From: Burkholderiaceae bacterium
GTDB lineage: Bacteria; Pseudomonadota; Gammaproteobacteria; Burkholderiales; Burkholderiaceae_D
Direction of reading: 5' to 3'
Assembly (NCBI GenBank): GCA_004298905.1
Contig: SCTK01000011.1
Location: 124,001 to 188,000, forward strand
Length of the DNA: 64,000 bases
The notes beneath the pieces were generated by a model that saw nothing but the letters and a program-made list of their open reading frames with translations, did not search any database and was not told where the DNA came from. Within the stretch, counting starts at the first letter, position 1; the number at the start of each line of letters is the position of its first letter. Below, piece by piece: positions 17,439-27,348 of this stretch. The position numbers and the translations under genes are program-made.

Positions 17439-18452
17439 TCAACGCGCTTCAGTGGTGGCCTCTTCCGGGCGGCGCCAGCCGGGCGCATAGTTGCTCAACT
17501 TCTTCAACCATTGACCCAGATTCTCGCGTACCGTCGGCTCCGGCGCCTTGTACGGACGTTCCGCCAATTTCTTCTGCAAGGCAAACACACTCTGCGGCCG
17601 CTCGGCGGCATTCAATTGCAAACACCACTCGATCAAATCGATCAATTCCGCAGAATACACTGCGCGCAGGGCTTTGTATGCCCCCTTCATCTTGTCGTTC
17701 ATGACGCGCTGATCGGCGGCTTGGGGGGGCGAACCCGCCATGCAGGCAAAGATACTGGCGCCGATACTGTAGACATCGGTCCATGGGCCCATCTGCGCAT
17801 TCTTTTGATACAGCTCGGGCGCGGCGAAACCGGGGGTGTACATCGGAAACAGTTTCTTGACATCGGCCGTCAGGGTTTGCCGCGCGGCGCCGAAATCAAG
17901 CAGAATCGGCGTGCCGTCGTGGCGCAGATAAATGTTGGCCGGTTTCAAATCGAGATGCAGCATCTTGTTGGTATGCACCTCGCGCAGCCCGTTCATGGCT
18001 TGCTTGAACACCTTGCGGATGAAACGCTCGCTGACGATCTGGCGGTGCCCCATGCCGCCGCTCTTTTCGCGGTTGCGCAGGATGTGTTCCTGCAGCGACA
18101 GGCCGGATTCGTAATTCATCACCATGTAGACGGTGTCGTTGGCGCGGAAAAAGTTGAGCACGCGCACGACATTGGGATGCAGAATGCGCGCCAGCGCGCG
18201 GCCTTCTTCAAAGAAACATTTCAGGCCGCTGCGAAACGCCGCCACATTCTCGGAAGAAATGATCGGCGCGAGCTGACCCTCGGCTCGCAGGGAAAGCGAG
18301 CTGGGCAGATACTCTTTGATCGCCACCGGATTGTTATGCTCGTCATAGGCCAGATAGACAATCGAGAAGCCGCCGCTGGCAATCTTCTTTACAATGCGAT
18401 ATCCGGCCAATTCGATGCTGTCGGGAAGTGGCGCGTTGGTTTGTGAAGCCAT
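17439..18452 (-). CDS. Serine/threonine protein kinase
   Basis: 337 residues of Hanks-type kinase. Gly-rich loop IASGGFSIVYLA, catalytic Lys in VAIKEYLP, catalytic loop HLDLKPANI (HxD with Leu for Arg, so not an RD kinase), DFGAAR in place of DFGxA, and APE in GFAAPELY. No transmembrane segment or sensor domain follows; the last 70 residues are a short tail (GQWLKKLSNYAPGW). It is the partner of the adjacent PP2C phosphatase. Substrates are unknown. It diverges from yicC across 138 bp, which hold a TTGACA box near 18501 that may be part of a promoter. Confidence 0.92.
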   Translation of the reverse strand: MASQTNAPLPDSIELAGYRIVKKIASGGFSIVYLAYDEHNNPVAIKEYLPSSLSLRAEGQLAPIISSENVAAFRSGLKCFFEEGRALARILHPNVVRVLNFFRANDTVYMVMNYESGLSLQEHILRNREKSGGMGHRQIVSERFIRKVFKQAMNGLREVHTNKMLHLDLKPANIYLRHDGTPILLDFGAARQTLTADVKKLFPMYTPGFAAPELYQKNAQMGPWTDVYSIGASIFACMAGSPPQAADQRVMNDKMKGAYKALRAVYSAELIDLIEWCLQLNAAERPQSVFALQKKLAERPYKAPEPTVRENLGQWLKKLSNYAPGWRRPEEATTEAR

Positions 18453-18590
18453 GTACTGGAAACTTTTCGGTAGAGCGGTCGGCAGATTGTCAGAGTTTCT
18501 TGACAGTTTGTAAAGTCAGGCCGCTGTACATTGTCCCAATTGTCAACTTATTTAACTCCCTTATTAACCCCTACCTGACTTCACTACCGC

Positions 18591-19505
18591 ATGAGCCAAC
18601 CCACTCTTCGCAGCATGACCGGCTATGCCAGCCTGTCCCGTGATCTGCCCAACGCCACCCTGAGCGTGGAATTGCGCGGCGTCAATTCGCGCTTCCTCGA
18701 CATTCAGTTCCGCATGCCCGAAGAATTGCGTCATGCCGAAGCCGGTTTGCGCGAATTGCTCACACAGCAGGTTGCGCGTGGCAAGGTGGAGTGCCGGCTC
18801 AATCTGAATCGCAAGGAGCAGCAAGAGCCGCACCTCGAACTCAACCCACTCGTGCTGCGTCAACTGGCGCACTTGCAGACCCAGATTCATGCGGTACTCC
18901 CAAATGCGGAACCTCTGCGCAGCGGCGAAATTCTCCACTGGCCCGGTGTCGTGCAGGACAGTAGTCTGACGCCCGAGCAAATGGCTGCGCACATTCAAGC
19001 ACTGGCGCAGGACGCCGTTAAGCAATTTCAGCACACCCGGCAACGCGAAGGCGACAAGTTGAAAATTATCTTGCTCGAACGCGTGATCGCCATGGAAGCC
19101 ATCGTGGCGCGACTGACACCCTTGTTGCCGCAAGTCGTTGCCGCGCATCAGCAGAAATTGACGGAACGCATGCTGGAAGCGCTCGGCGTGGCTGCGGCAC
19201 AGGGCGGCGCCAGTTTGAGCCAGAGTGAAGCAGCCGAGCGGATTCGTCAGGAAGTGACGCTGTTCGGCATCCGTATCGATGTCGCCGAAGAGATGGGCCG
19301 GCTCGCCGCCCATCTGACGGAGACCCGGCATATACTGGACGCAGGCGGCCAGGTGGGCAAGCGGCTGGACTTCATGATGCAGGAATTGAATCGCGAAGCC
19401 AATACGCTCGGATCGAAAGCCGTCGTCAAGGAACTGGCCGATGCATCGATGGAATTGAAACTGTTGATTGAGCAGATGCGCGAGCAAGTGCAGAACCTCG
19501 AATAG
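18591..19505 (+). CDS. yicC: YicC family endoribonuclease-like protein
   Basis: 304 residues, full family length. It starts [31 protein letters not shown] and ends with the conserved C-terminal DUF1732 block ([36 protein letters not shown]-type tail). YicC proteins are known as endoribonucleases with effects on small RNA decay and stationary-phase survival. The gene heads a cluster with gmk, rpoZ and spoT on the plus strand, which is the usual order. The ATG at 18591 is the first in frame with the family N-terminus. Confidence 0.93.
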   Translation: MSQPTLRSMTGYASLSRDLPNATLSVELRGVNSRFLDIQFRMPEELRHAEAGLRELLTQQVARGKVECRLNLNRKEQQEPHLELNPLVLRQLAHLQTQIHAVLPNAEPLRSGEILHWPGVVQDSSLTPEQMAAHIQALAQDAVKQFQHTRQREGDKLKIILLERVIAMEAIVARLTPLLPQVVAAHQQKLTERMLEALGVAAAQGGASLSQSEAAERIRQEVTLFGIRIDVAEEMGRLAAHLTETRHILDAGGQVGKRLDFMMQELNREANTLGSKAVVKELADASMELKLLIEQMREQVQNLE

Positions 19506-19554
19506 CCTTGAGCAGCAAGGCGACAGTCACACTACAGGAACGCGAGCACACGAC

Positions 19555-20184
19555 ATGCGTATGACGGGCAATCTTTTCATGGTCGTCGCACCCTCAGGGG
19601 CCGGCAAGTCATCGCTGGTCAACGCCCTGTTGTCAAACGATCAGAGCATCGCCCTGTCGATCTCCTGCACCACACGCGCACCGCGACCCGGCGAGCAGAA
19701 TGGTCGTGAATATTATTTTTTGAGCGTGGAAGAATTCGTACAGCGCCGCAGTACGGGAGAATTCCTTGAAAGCGCCGAAGTGCATGGCAATTACTACGGC
19801 ACCTCGCGTCGTCACATCGAAGAATTGATGCACACCGGCCGCGATGTCTTGCTGGAAATCGACTGGCAAGGCGCACGTCAGGTGCGCAAGCTATTTCCAC
19901 AAGCCTTGGGCATCTTCATTCTGCCGCCCTCCATCGAGGCCTTGGAAGCCCGCTTGCACAAACGCGGCCAGGACTCGCCGCAAGTCATTAACCGCCGCCT
20001 GCTGGCGGCAGGCAGCGAGATGGCGCATGCGTCCGAGTTTGAATATGTTATTATTAATCAAGACTTTGCAACTGCATTGCAGGAGCTTTCCCACATCGTC
20101 AGTGCAGCGCGTCTGCGCTATGCCAATCAGGCTTCCAGGCATGCCGCGTTGTTTGCTCAACTGGGCTTGCAAGGCGGCAATTAA
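19555..20184 (+). CDS. gmk: Guanylate kinase
   Basis: 209 residues. P-loop [10 protein letters not shown], the GMP-binding stretch [32 protein letters not shown]-like sequence (seen as [13 protein letters not shown]), and [11 protein letters not shown]. It phosphorylates GMP to GDP. The start at 19555 (MRMTGNLF) is chosen because the in-frame sequence from 19468 overlaps yicC and is not family-like. It lies upstream of rpoZ and spoT, linking GTP supply with (p)ppGpp metabolism, as in many proteobacteria. Confidence 0.96.
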   Translation: MRMTGNLFMVVAPSGAGKSSLVNALLSNDQSIALSISCTTRAPRPGEQNGREYYFLSVEEFVQRRSTGEFLESAEVHGNYYGTSRRHIEELMHTGRDVLLEIDWQGARQVRKLFPQALGIFILPPSIEALEARLHKRGQDSPQVINRRLLAAGSEMAHASEFEYVIINQDFATALQELSHIVSAARLRYANQASRHAALFAQLGLQGGN

Positions 20185-20219
20185 TTTTCAACCCACCCTA
20201 TTTTCAGCACAGGACACCC

Positions 20220-20423
20220 ATGGCCCGCATTACTGTAGAAGATTGTCTGAAACAGATTCCCAACCGCTTTCAGTTGACCCTGGCTGCGACCTATCGCGCC
20301 CGCATGCTGGCGCAAGGTCATGCCTCCAAAGTGGACAGCAAGGACAAACCCACGGTCACGGCATTGCGTGAAATTGCGGAAGGAAAAACCGGCCTGGAAA
20401 TGCTGAAAAAAGTTCCCACCTGA
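20220..20423 (+). CDS. rpoZ: RNA polymerase omega subunit
   Basis: 67 residues, typical for betaproteobacterial omega. [28 protein letters not shown] covers the conserved N-terminal core, and the [12 protein letters not shown] helix follows. Omega helps assemble beta-prime and forms part of ppGpp site 1 on RNA polymerase. It lies 36 bases after gmk and 35 before spoT. Confidence 0.97.
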   Translation: MARITVEDCLKQIPNRFQLTLAATYRARMLAQGHASKVDSKDKPTVTALREIAEGKTGLEMLKKVPT

Positions 20424-20457
20424 CCACGTGTGAGGCAGGCGGCGCCCTGAACAATCG

Positions 20458-22749
20458 ATGACACTTCCCGCGCCCCCTGCCGCCACTGCACCCGCCGACG
20501 CACTCACTCCTCCGGCAAAAACACCCTCCTCAAAAAAAGGCACACGCCGCGGCAAGGCTGCTCTGCTTGCGCCCACGGAAGCTGCGCCGCCGCCCGCACC
20601 CGTCGCTTCGCTGGCGCATCTGATGGAAACCGTCAGCGCCTATCTCACGCCCGATGAATTGAAGCGCGTGCGCGAAGCCTACCGCTTCAGCGATGAAGCG
20701 CATCTGGGTCAGTTCCGTTCCAGCGGCGAGCCGTACGTGTCGCACCCGATTGCGGTGGCAGAAATCTGCGCCGCCTGGAAGCTGGACGATCAAGCCCTGA
20801 TGGCCGCCCTGCTACACGATGTCATGGAAGATTCCGGCATCACCAAGCAGGAACTGGTCGAACGTTTCGGCGCACCGGTCGCGCAACTGGTGGATGGTTT
20901 ATCCAAGCTCGACAAGATTGAATTCCAGAGCCGTGCCGAAGCGCAGGCGGAGAATTTCCGCAAGATGCTGCTGGCGATGGCACAGGATGTGCGCGTGATT
21001 CTGATCAAGCTGGCCGACCGCCTGCACAATATGCGCACACTGGGCGCCGTTTCAGCCGAGAAGCGGCGCCGCATTGCGCACGAAACGCTGGATGTCTATG
21101 CCCCGATCGCGCACCGCCTGGGTCTGAATCCCATTTACCGCGAGCTGCAGGATCTTTCGTTCTCACATCTGTATCCCTATCGCTATCGCGTGTTGAGCAA
21201 GGCTGTGCTGTCGGCGCGCGGCAACCGCCGTGATTTTGTCAGCAAGGTATTGGAAACCTTGCAGAAGGAATTGGCCAAGGTCGGCATTCAGGCTGAAATT
21301 TTTGGCCGCGAAAAAACACTGTACGGCATCTACCGCAAGATGCTCGCCAAGAATCTGAGTTTCTCGCAAGTGCTCGATATCTATGGTTTCCGCATCGTCG
21401 TGGACACCCTGTCGAATTGTTATCTGGCCCTGGGTGTGATCCACAACCTGTACAAACCGGTGCCGGGCAAGTTCAAGGATTACATCGCCATCCCCAAGCT
21501 GAATGGCTATCGCTCATTGCACACGACGCTGGTAGGCCCTTACGGTACGCCGGTGGAAATTCAGATCCGCGCCAACGACATGCACCGCGTCGCTGAGGCC
21601 GGGGTGGCGGCGCACTGGCTGTACAAGAGCAGCGACACCAGCCTGAATGAATTGCAGCAACACACGCATCAGTGGCTGCAAAGCCTGCTCGACATCCAGA
21701 ACCAAACGGGCGACTCGGCGGAATTTCTGGAACACGTCAAGGTGGATCTGTTCCCCGATGAAGTTTATGTGTTCACCCCGCGCGCCGAAATCATGGCCCT
21801 GCCGCGCGGTGCGACGCCGGTGGATTTTGCCTACAACGTACACACCGACATCGGTAACCATTGCGTCGCGGCCAAGATCAACAATGCGACGGCCCCGATC
21901 CGCACGGAATTGAAGAACGGCGATATCGTGGAAATCATCACTGCGCCCTACGCTAAACCCAACCCAAGCTGGCTGACCTTTGTGCGCACCGGCAAGGCGC
22001 GTTCCGAGATCCGGCATTTTCTCAAGACCATGCGTTTTGATGAATCGGTGGAACTGGGCACGCAACTTCTGCGGCAAGCCATGATCAATCTGCAGATGAA
22101 GCAGGAACAACTCAGCCCCGAAGCCTGGGAACGTATGCTCAAGGAAAACAACAACGTTCGACAGCAAGACATCCTGGCAGAAATCGGTTTAGGTAAACGC
22201 CTGGCACTGGTTGTCGCGCGCCGGCTGCTGATGTTTTCTGAAAGCGATAAAAATGCGGAGAGCAGCACCGATGTTCATACCGATTCAAGTATCGCGCCGC
22301 TGGTGATTCATGGCACGGAAGGCATCGCCATTCAGTTGTCGCCCTGCTGTTGCCCGATTCCGGGCGACCCGATCATCGGCCACCTACCGACCGGCCAGGG
22401 GCTGGCGGTGCACACCGACGATTGCCCGCAAGTGCAGCGCAACCGTCAACGCGACCCGGATCGCTGGATCGATTTGCAATGGGCACCCGACCTGCGCAAA
22501 TTGTTCACCACCCGCGTGGATATGACCGCGCACAATGAACGCGGCGTGCTGGCAAAAATCGCCGCCGAAATTGGCGAAGCGGGCAGCAATATCGTCAGCG
22601 TGGCTACCGAAGAAGACACCGGCTCCGACCAAAGCCTGTCGATCCTGCACTTCAAACTGCAAGTCCATGACCGCCAGCATCTGGCCAGCATCTTCCGCGC
22701 CGTGCATCGCATGAAAGCCGTCAGCCGCGTGGTGCGGCCGAAAGGCTGA
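20458..22749 (+). CDS. spoT: Bifunctional (p)ppGpp synthetase/hydrolase
   Basis: 763 residues. After a Pro/Ala/Lys-rich N-terminus (1-45), the HD hydrolase domain shows YVSHPIAVAEI and LLHDVMEDS with an intact HD pair, plus KLADRLHNMRTL. The synthetase domain shows IYGFRIVV and KDYIAIPKLNGYRSLHTT. TGS (VFTPRAEIMALPRG), the zinc-finger-like CCCPIPGD and a C-terminal ACT domain follow. Intact HD residues indicate a bifunctional SpoT/Rel rather than a synthetase-only RelA. The ATG at 20458 lacks a clear ribosome site; the low-complexity N-terminus makes the exact start uncertain. The stop abuts the convergent greB stop. Confidence 0.95.
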   Translation: MTLPAPPAATAPADALTPPAKTPSSKKGTRRGKAALLAPTEAAPPPAPVASLAHLMETVSAYLTPDELKRVREAYRFSDEAHLGQFRSSGEPYVSHPIAVAEICAAWKLDDQALMAALLHDVMEDSGITKQELVERFGAPVAQLVDGLSKLDKIEFQSRAEAQAENFRKMLLAMAQDVRVILIKLADRLHNMRTLGAVSAEKRRRIAHETLDVYAPIAHRLGLNPIYRELQDLSFSHLYPYRYRVLSKAVLSARGNRRDFVSKVLETLQKELAKVGIQAEIFGREKTLYGIYRKMLAKNLSFSQVLDIYGFRIVVDTLSNCYLALGVIHNLYKPVPGKFKDYIAIPKLNGYRSLHTTLVGPYGTPVEIQIRANDMHRVAEAGVAAHWLYKSSDTSLNELQQHTHQWLQSLLDIQNQTGDSAEFLEHVKVDLFPDEVYVFTPRAEIMALPRGATPVDFAYNVHTDIGNHCVAAKINNATAPIRTELKNGDIVEIITAPYAKPNPSWLTFVRTGKARSEIRHFLKTMRFDESVELGTQLLRQAMINLQMKQEQLSPEAWERMLKENNNVRQQDILAEIGLGKRLALVVARRLLMFSESDKNAESSTDVHTDSSIAPLVIHGTEGIAIQLSPCCCPIPGDPIIGHLPTGQGLAVHTDDCPQVQRNRQRDPDRWIDLQWAPDLRKLFTTRVDMTAHNERGVLAKIAAEIGEAGSNIVSVATEEDTGSDQSLSILHFKLQVHDRQHLASIFRAVHRMKAVSRVVRPKG

Positions 22750-23298
22750 TCAGTCCTCGATATAGTCGATGCTGGCGATTTCCAGTTCATCCAGACCATT
22801 CGGCGTCAGCACCGAAACGACATCGCCCACCCGCGCCTTGAGTAACGCGCGCGCGACCGGGGAGATCCAGCTGATGTGCCCGCTCAGCGGGTCAACTTCA
22901 TCCACGCCGACGATCCGCACCGTGCGCACTTCGCCCGCGCTATTCTCGTAGCGCACCGTCGCGCCGAAAAAAACCTGATCGGTATTTTCCTGCTGGCTGA
23001 TATCGACGACCTCGGCCAGATCGAGCCGCTTGGTCAGGAAACGAATGCGCCGATCGATCTCGCGCAAGCGCTTTTTTCCGTACAGATAGTCACCGTTTTC
23101 GGAACGGTCGCCATTTGACGCCGCCCAGGAAACGACCTGCACGACTTCCGGCCGCTCCTTGTCGAGCAAATGCAAAAGTTCAGCGTGCATGCGCTGATAA
23201 CCTGCACGGGTCAAGTAATTTTTCTGCTCAGACGGCATGGCCGGCGAGATTTCCTCATCGTCACCGTCATTGATTTCACTGACGAATGCTTTGTTCAT
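22750..23298 (-). CDS. greB: Transcription elongation factor GreB
   Basis: 182 residues: a coiled-coil N-terminal domain (LTRAGYQRMHAELLHLLDKERPEVVQVVSWAASNGDRSENGDYLYGK region) with the acidic tip residues Asp and Glu of NGDRSENGDY, and a C-terminal FKBP-like domain (VDPLSGHISWISPVARALL). The KKRLREIDRRIRFL segment is the GreB rather than GreA form. It stimulates transcript cleavage in backtracked RNA polymerase. An extra N-terminal 25 acidic residues (SEINDGDDEEISP) precede the fold. It is convergent with spoT with no spacer. Confidence 0.94.
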   Translation of the reverse strand: MNKAFVSEINDGDDEEISPAMPSEQKNYLTRAGYQRMHAELLHLLDKERPEVVQVVSWAASNGDRSENGDYLYGKKRLREIDRRIRFLTKRLDLAEVVDISQQENTDQVFFGATVRYENSAGEVRTVRIVGVDEVDPLSGHISWISPVARALLKARVGDVVSVLTPNGLDELEIASIDYIED

Positions 23299-23603
23299 AT
23301 TTTAAATGATATGTAACTTTAAGTAACAAATTCCCAGGTTCACAACAATTACTCTTTTTCAAACAATAAGTTATGCTCTGCACATATTTTGTAAACCCCG
23401 CACTCAGGAAAACACACTGCGGGCCGTTATTCTCACACAGCGTTGAATAGCGCTACCCTTGTTAGTTTCCGAGGGGTTTAAAAAAGTTTGACTCGCAGAT
23501 GGGTAAATCACTTTCCGTGTGATACAACGTAAACTGATCGTCGCAAGGGTGGATTGACATTCTACTGGGAGGAGTGTGCGGAAAGCTCCGCACGATTTCA
23601 GCA
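23299..23603. other. AT-rich spacer between divergent greB and the c-di-GMP regulator
   Basis: About 300 bases containing the promoters of two divergent genes. A GGGAGGA string at 23566-23572 sits next to an in-frame GTG (23574), too close to serve it well. No gene, tRNA or convincing hairpin is visible. Confidence 0.5.
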
Positions 23604-25382
23604 ATGCAGGAAACCACGACCCATATTCTTATCGTTGACGACTCGGAGGACGACGCACTCCTGGTATCGGCACAGATCAGTCGCGTTGTGCGCAATACCG
23701 AATTTCTGCGTGTAGATACCAGCGCCGCCTTGCGGCAAGCACTGCAAGGCAAGCACTGGGATCTGATCATCTGCGATCATGCGATGCCGCAATTCAATTC
23801 GCGTGCAGCACTGGAGATTGTCAAGGCACTCGGTTCCGACATTCCCTTCATTATTTATTCCGGCCAATACAATGAACAGCAGGGCATTGCAGCCATGCAG
23901 ATGGGTGCGCGCGACTTCATTCAGAAGGACAACCCTGCGCGCCTGCTGCCCGTCATTCAGCGCGAACTGTCCACCGTCCACCTGCGCCGCGCGAAAGAGC
24001 AAGCAGAAATGTTTGCCGAATCGCTATCGCGTTATGACGATCTGACACGACTGCCCAGCCGCCATTTTTTCCGCGAGCTGGTGGAAGAAGCGTTGCGCGA
24101 AACGCGTACCGAAAAGCACAAGCTGGCACTGCTCTATCTCGACCTCGATCGCTTCATGCGTATCAATGACTCGTTTGGCTATCAGACCGGCGACTTACTG
24201 ATGCAAATCGTGGCGACACGCCTGAAGGAAATCGCGAGCGCGCATATCCTGGCCCGTCTGGGCCAGGATGAATTCGCCATCCTGCTGGATCACATCGAAG
24301 GCGAGCGAGACGTTCAGCAATTTGTCGCGAAAATCGCGCAACGCTTTGAGGAAGCCTGCAGTATCAACGGCCAGGAATTCTTTTTGACCTTCAGCGTCGG
24401 GGCCTGCATTTGCCCCGATCATGGCGATGATGCGGTTACGCTCATCAAGAATGCCGAAAGCGCCATGTTTACCGCCAAACGTCAAGGCGGCAATCGCCAT
24501 CATTTCTATGCGCACGAAACCAACACTACTGTCTCACGGCGGCTGCGCCTGGAAAACGCATTGCGACATGCGCTCGAACGCAACGAACTTTATCTTGCCT
24601 ATCAACCCATCCTCGATTTGAATACCCGCCGTATTGTCTCCACCGAAGCCTTGGCACGCTGGCAGCATCCTGAATTCGGTTCGGTTCCGCCGAGCGAATT
24701 CATCCCGATTGCCGATGAAACCGGCCTCATCATCGAGCTGGGCGAATGGGTGCTGCGTACCGCCTGTGCCCAGACCCGCCAATGGCACGCCATGGGTTTT
24801 GACGATATTTCAGTCGCCGTCAACTGCTCCGCCACCCAGTTCAAGCAAGAGCATCTGGCCAACCGTTTCCTTCCCATTCTGCGCGAATCCGGGCTCAAGC
24901 CTGAGCATGTGGAACTGGAAATCACTGAGAGCGTGGCGATGCACGATGTCAATCACACGATCGAAGTGTTGCGCCAATTAAAAGCCCACGGGGTGCAAAT
25001 CTCGATTGACGATTTCGGTACCGGCTATTCGTCGCTGGCATACCTGAAACGCTTCCCCATCGACATTCTGAAAATCGACAAGTCTTTCGTCCACGACATC
25101 ACGCTTGACAGTGAAGACGCCGCCATCGTACGGGCCATCGCAGCGCTCGCCAAGGCCATGCGTATTTCAGTACTGGCTGAGGGTGTGGAAACTCCGGCGC
25201 AATACAAATTCCTGGCCCACGAAGGTTGCCATCGTGTGCAAGGTTATTTTTTCAGCAAACCGGTACCGCCTGGAATCATTCAAACCATGTTGCAACAGTA
25301 CAACCTCTCCCCAGCCTACCAAAAGCGCAAACACGAAGCACAGGTCGCGCAGTTGCTCTCCAGCCACACGACCGCGCCATAA
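23604..25382 (+). CDS. Receiver-GGDEF-EAL response regulator, probable c-di-GMP phosphodiesterase
   Basis: 592 residues. A receiver domain (ILIVDDSEDDALL, phospho-Asp in LIICDHAMP) is followed by a GGDEF domain from about residue 140 and an EAL domain from about 325. The GGDEF signature reads GQDEF, which breaks the second Gly needed for cyclase activity. The EAL domain keeps TEALARW, NCSATQF, ELEITES, DDFGTGYSS, KIDKSF and AEGVET, so c-di-GMP hydrolysis is expected, perhaps with GTP sensing by the degenerate GGDEF. ATG 23604 begins the receiver; a GTG at 23574 would add ten residues. Confidence 0.92.
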   Translation: MQETTTHILIVDDSEDDALLVSAQISRVVRNTEFLRVDTSAALRQALQGKHWDLIICDHAMPQFNSRAALEIVKALGSDIPFIIYSGQYNEQQGIAAMQMGARDFIQKDNPARLLPVIQRELSTVHLRRAKEQAEMFAESLSRYDDLTRLPSRHFFRELVEEALRETRTEKHKLALLYLDLDRFMRINDSFGYQTGDLLMQIVATRLKEIASAHILARLGQDEFAILLDHIEGERDVQQFVAKIAQRFEEACSINGQEFFLTFSVGACICPDHGDDAVTLIKNAESAMFTAKRQGGNRHHFYAHETNTTVSRRLRLENALRHALERNELYLAYQPILDLNTRRIVSTEALARWQHPEFGSVPPSEFIPIADETGLIIELGEWVLRTACAQTRQWHAMGFDDISVAVNCSATQFKQEHLANRFLPILRESGLKPEHVELEITESVAMHDVNHTIEVLRQLKAHGVQISIDDFGTGYSSLAYLKRFPIDILKIDKSFVHDITLDSEDAAIVRAIAALAKAMRISVLAEGVETPAQYKFLAHEGCHRVQGYFFSKPVPPGIIQTMLQQYNLSPAYQKRKHEAQVAQLLSSHTTAP

Positions 25383-25407
25383 ACAGGCCATCTGCACCCA
25401 GGCAAGA

Positions 25408-26757
25408 CTATTTTTGCACGCTCACAGCAATGGCCGGCATCTTTTCAACGGGTTCCCGCGGATGCCAGCCAATCACCGTGAGCATCACCACAAAGCCGGC
25501 GACATACGCCACAACGACAGGCCAGCCGTGGCACAACCATTGCCACACCGAGCGTGCTTCGGGGTACAAATTTGAGAGTGCAACCCCGGCGCTCGAACCA
25601 AACCAGATCATTGACCCGCCGAAGCCGACCGCATAGGCGAGAAACCCCCAGTCGTAGCCACCCTGCTTGAGCGCCAATGCGGTAAGCGGAATGTTGTCGA
25701 ACACGGCAGAAACGAACCCCAGAACCAAGGCGGTCGTCCACGAGGCGTGCGGCAAATGTTCCACCGGCATCATCGAGGCACACAGCACGAGCGCAACCAG
25801 AAACACCGAGCCTCTGAAGGCTTCGGGCAGTGCGGTCCAATCCGGCCTGCGCAGCGGGGCCGCAATCAGCAAGGCCGCCCAGACGGCCGCACCGATGAAA
25901 GGGAATGCGTCGGCATAGACACGGTAATGCATGTTGAGCAACAAATTGACCGCAATCGCCGCGCCGAGGATCAATGCCACCACGCCGACCCGCGCCCAAT
26001 CGATCCGGTTTCCCGGTGCTTCGTCCTTGAGAATGGGCGAGTAGGTGTGCTGCTTGATCGATGCCGGAATACCAAAAATCATCAATGCGACCAAGGCACC
26101 AAGCGCCGCCTCGACCACTTGCAGCGGCGGAATCCCGCTGATCCACATCATGGTCGTGGTCGTATCGCCAATCACCGATCCGGCACCACCCGCATTCGAC
26201 GCCGCCACAATGGCCGCCAGATAACCGATATGGACGCGTCGCTGGAACACTGTCGCAGCGATCGTGCCACCGATGATCGCGGCAGCAATATTGTCCAGGA
26301 AAGCGGACATGACAAACACCAGCACCAGCAATACAAAACCGCCTTTCCAGTCGCCCGGCAAAAAGCGCGGTAATGCGGCCGGCACGTGGCTCTCGGAAAA
26401 ATGCCGCGACAGCAACTCAAACCCCATCAGCAGCGCAAACAGGTTGACCAGAATCACCCATTCATGCCCGAGGTGGTGCAGGAAACCCGCCACACCGATG
26501 CCGCCGGAAAAAGCCGAGAACAGGATCTTGTAGAGCGCAGTCACTACAGCCGAAGTCAGTGCGATTTCCATGGCGCGCTGGTGAAACAGCGCGACACCGA
26601 GCAAGGTGAGGGTAAACAGAAAAAATTCGACCGGAATGCCGAACCCCGTCGGCGCATCGGGAACCGCCACCGCAATCGGCGCCGCATGAGCGCCAGCTAA
26701 CCCCAGTAGCGTGCTAGCCAGCACGATCCCAATGCGTTTGAGCTGCTTCTCTTTCAT
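25408..26757 (-). CDS. NhaD-like sodium/proton antiporter, ion transporter superfamily
   Basis: 449 residues, strongly hydrophobic, about 11-12 membrane segments after a signal-like N-terminus ending GAHAAP. Two inverted repeat signatures of the ion transporter superfamily are seen: FLDNIAAAIIGGTIA with SNAGGAGSVIGDTTTTMMW, and FDNIPLTALAL with GFGGSMIWFGSSAG. The GDTTTTM string favours NhaD antiporters over citrate or arsenite carriers; substrate is inferred. ATG 26757 has GAGAGG five bases before it, which is better than the in-frame GTG at 26763. It is convergent with the c-di-GMP regulator. Confidence 0.82.
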   Translation of the reverse strand: MKEKQLKRIGIVLASTLLGLAGAHAAPIAVAVPDAPTGFGIPVEFFLFTLTLLGVALFHQRAMEIALTSAVVTALYKILFSAFSGGIGVAGFLHHLGHEWVILVNLFALLMGFELLSRHFSESHVPAALPRFLPGDWKGGFVLLVLVFVMSAFLDNIAAAIIGGTIAATVFQRRVHIGYLAAIVAASNAGGAGSVIGDTTTTMMWISGIPPLQVVEAALGALVALMIFGIPASIKQHTYSPILKDEAPGNRIDWARVGVVALILGAAIAVNLLLNMHYRVYADAFPFIGAAVWAALLIAAPLRRPDWTALPEAFRGSVFLVALVLCASMMPVEHLPHASWTTALVLGFVSAVFDNIPLTALALKQGGYDWGFLAYAVGFGGSMIWFGSSAGVALSNLYPEARSVWQWLCHGWPVVVAYVAGFVVMLTVIGWHPREPVEKMPAIAVSVQK

Positions 26758-26957
26758 GACCACCTCTCAAGACATCTTCCTGGGCGGCGAGTATAAAGGC
26801 GGAGCGCGTGACAGCCGCGTGCGGTAAAACCGCCGCCCAATAAGTAAATAACCAAAAAGTCTATAAACCTTGCCAAATCAAGGTTATTTGGTTTGAAGAC
26901 GGGAGCGGCCTGCGTTAAAATTCGCTCCTTTCATGCAAGTGAGGAAGTAGGCATCAA

Positions 26958-27287
26958 ATGACGCACATCGTGACCGAAAGCTGTATCAAGTGTAAGTACA
27001 CCGACTGCGTGGACGTGTGTCCCGTTGACTGCTTTCGCGAGGGGCCTAATTTCCTGGTGATCGATCCTGACGAATGCATCGATTGCGCCGTCTGCATTCC
27101 GGAGTGCCCGGTCAACGCCATCTATGCCGAAGACGATGTGCCGGACGACCAGCGCGCCAAGGGTCTGTTCGAGATCAATGCCGAACTGTCCAAGGTCTGG
27201 CCCAGCATCACGCGCATGAAAGAACACGATCCCGCTGCGGAAGAGTGGAAGGATGTCGCCGACAAACTTCACTTGCTGGAAAAATAA
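26958..27287 (+). CDS. fdxA: Ferredoxin FdxA, 7Fe-8S type
   Basis: 109 residues. The first cluster region is [17 protein letters not shown] and the second is [15 protein letters not shown], the arrangement of [3Fe-4S][4Fe-4S] ferredoxins, with the C-terminal extension of the Azotobacter FdI class. It is a low-potential electron carrier in the cytoplasm. A GAGGAAG ribosome site is present. The 200 bp upstream hold AAATAACC and GGTTATTT as inverted arms near 26844 and 26882, a possible operator of unknown owner. The reductase gene fpr follows 61 bases downstream, a sensible partner. Confidence 0.95.
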   Translation: MTHIVTESCIKCKYTDCVDVCPVDCFREGPNFLVIDPDECIDCAVCIPECPVNAIYAEDDVPDDQRAKGLFEINAELSKVWPSITRMKEHDPAAEEWKDVADKLHLLEK

Positions 27288-27348
27288 ACCACCGCGCCTC
27301 TCCTGAACAACCCTAAACAGCGCAGCGGAACTCTGCCGATGCGCCAGA

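Noticed and set aside
18564-19487. 307-residue frame on minus, opposite yicC
   Set aside because: YicC explains the region fully; the antisense product is low in order and has no recognisable domain.
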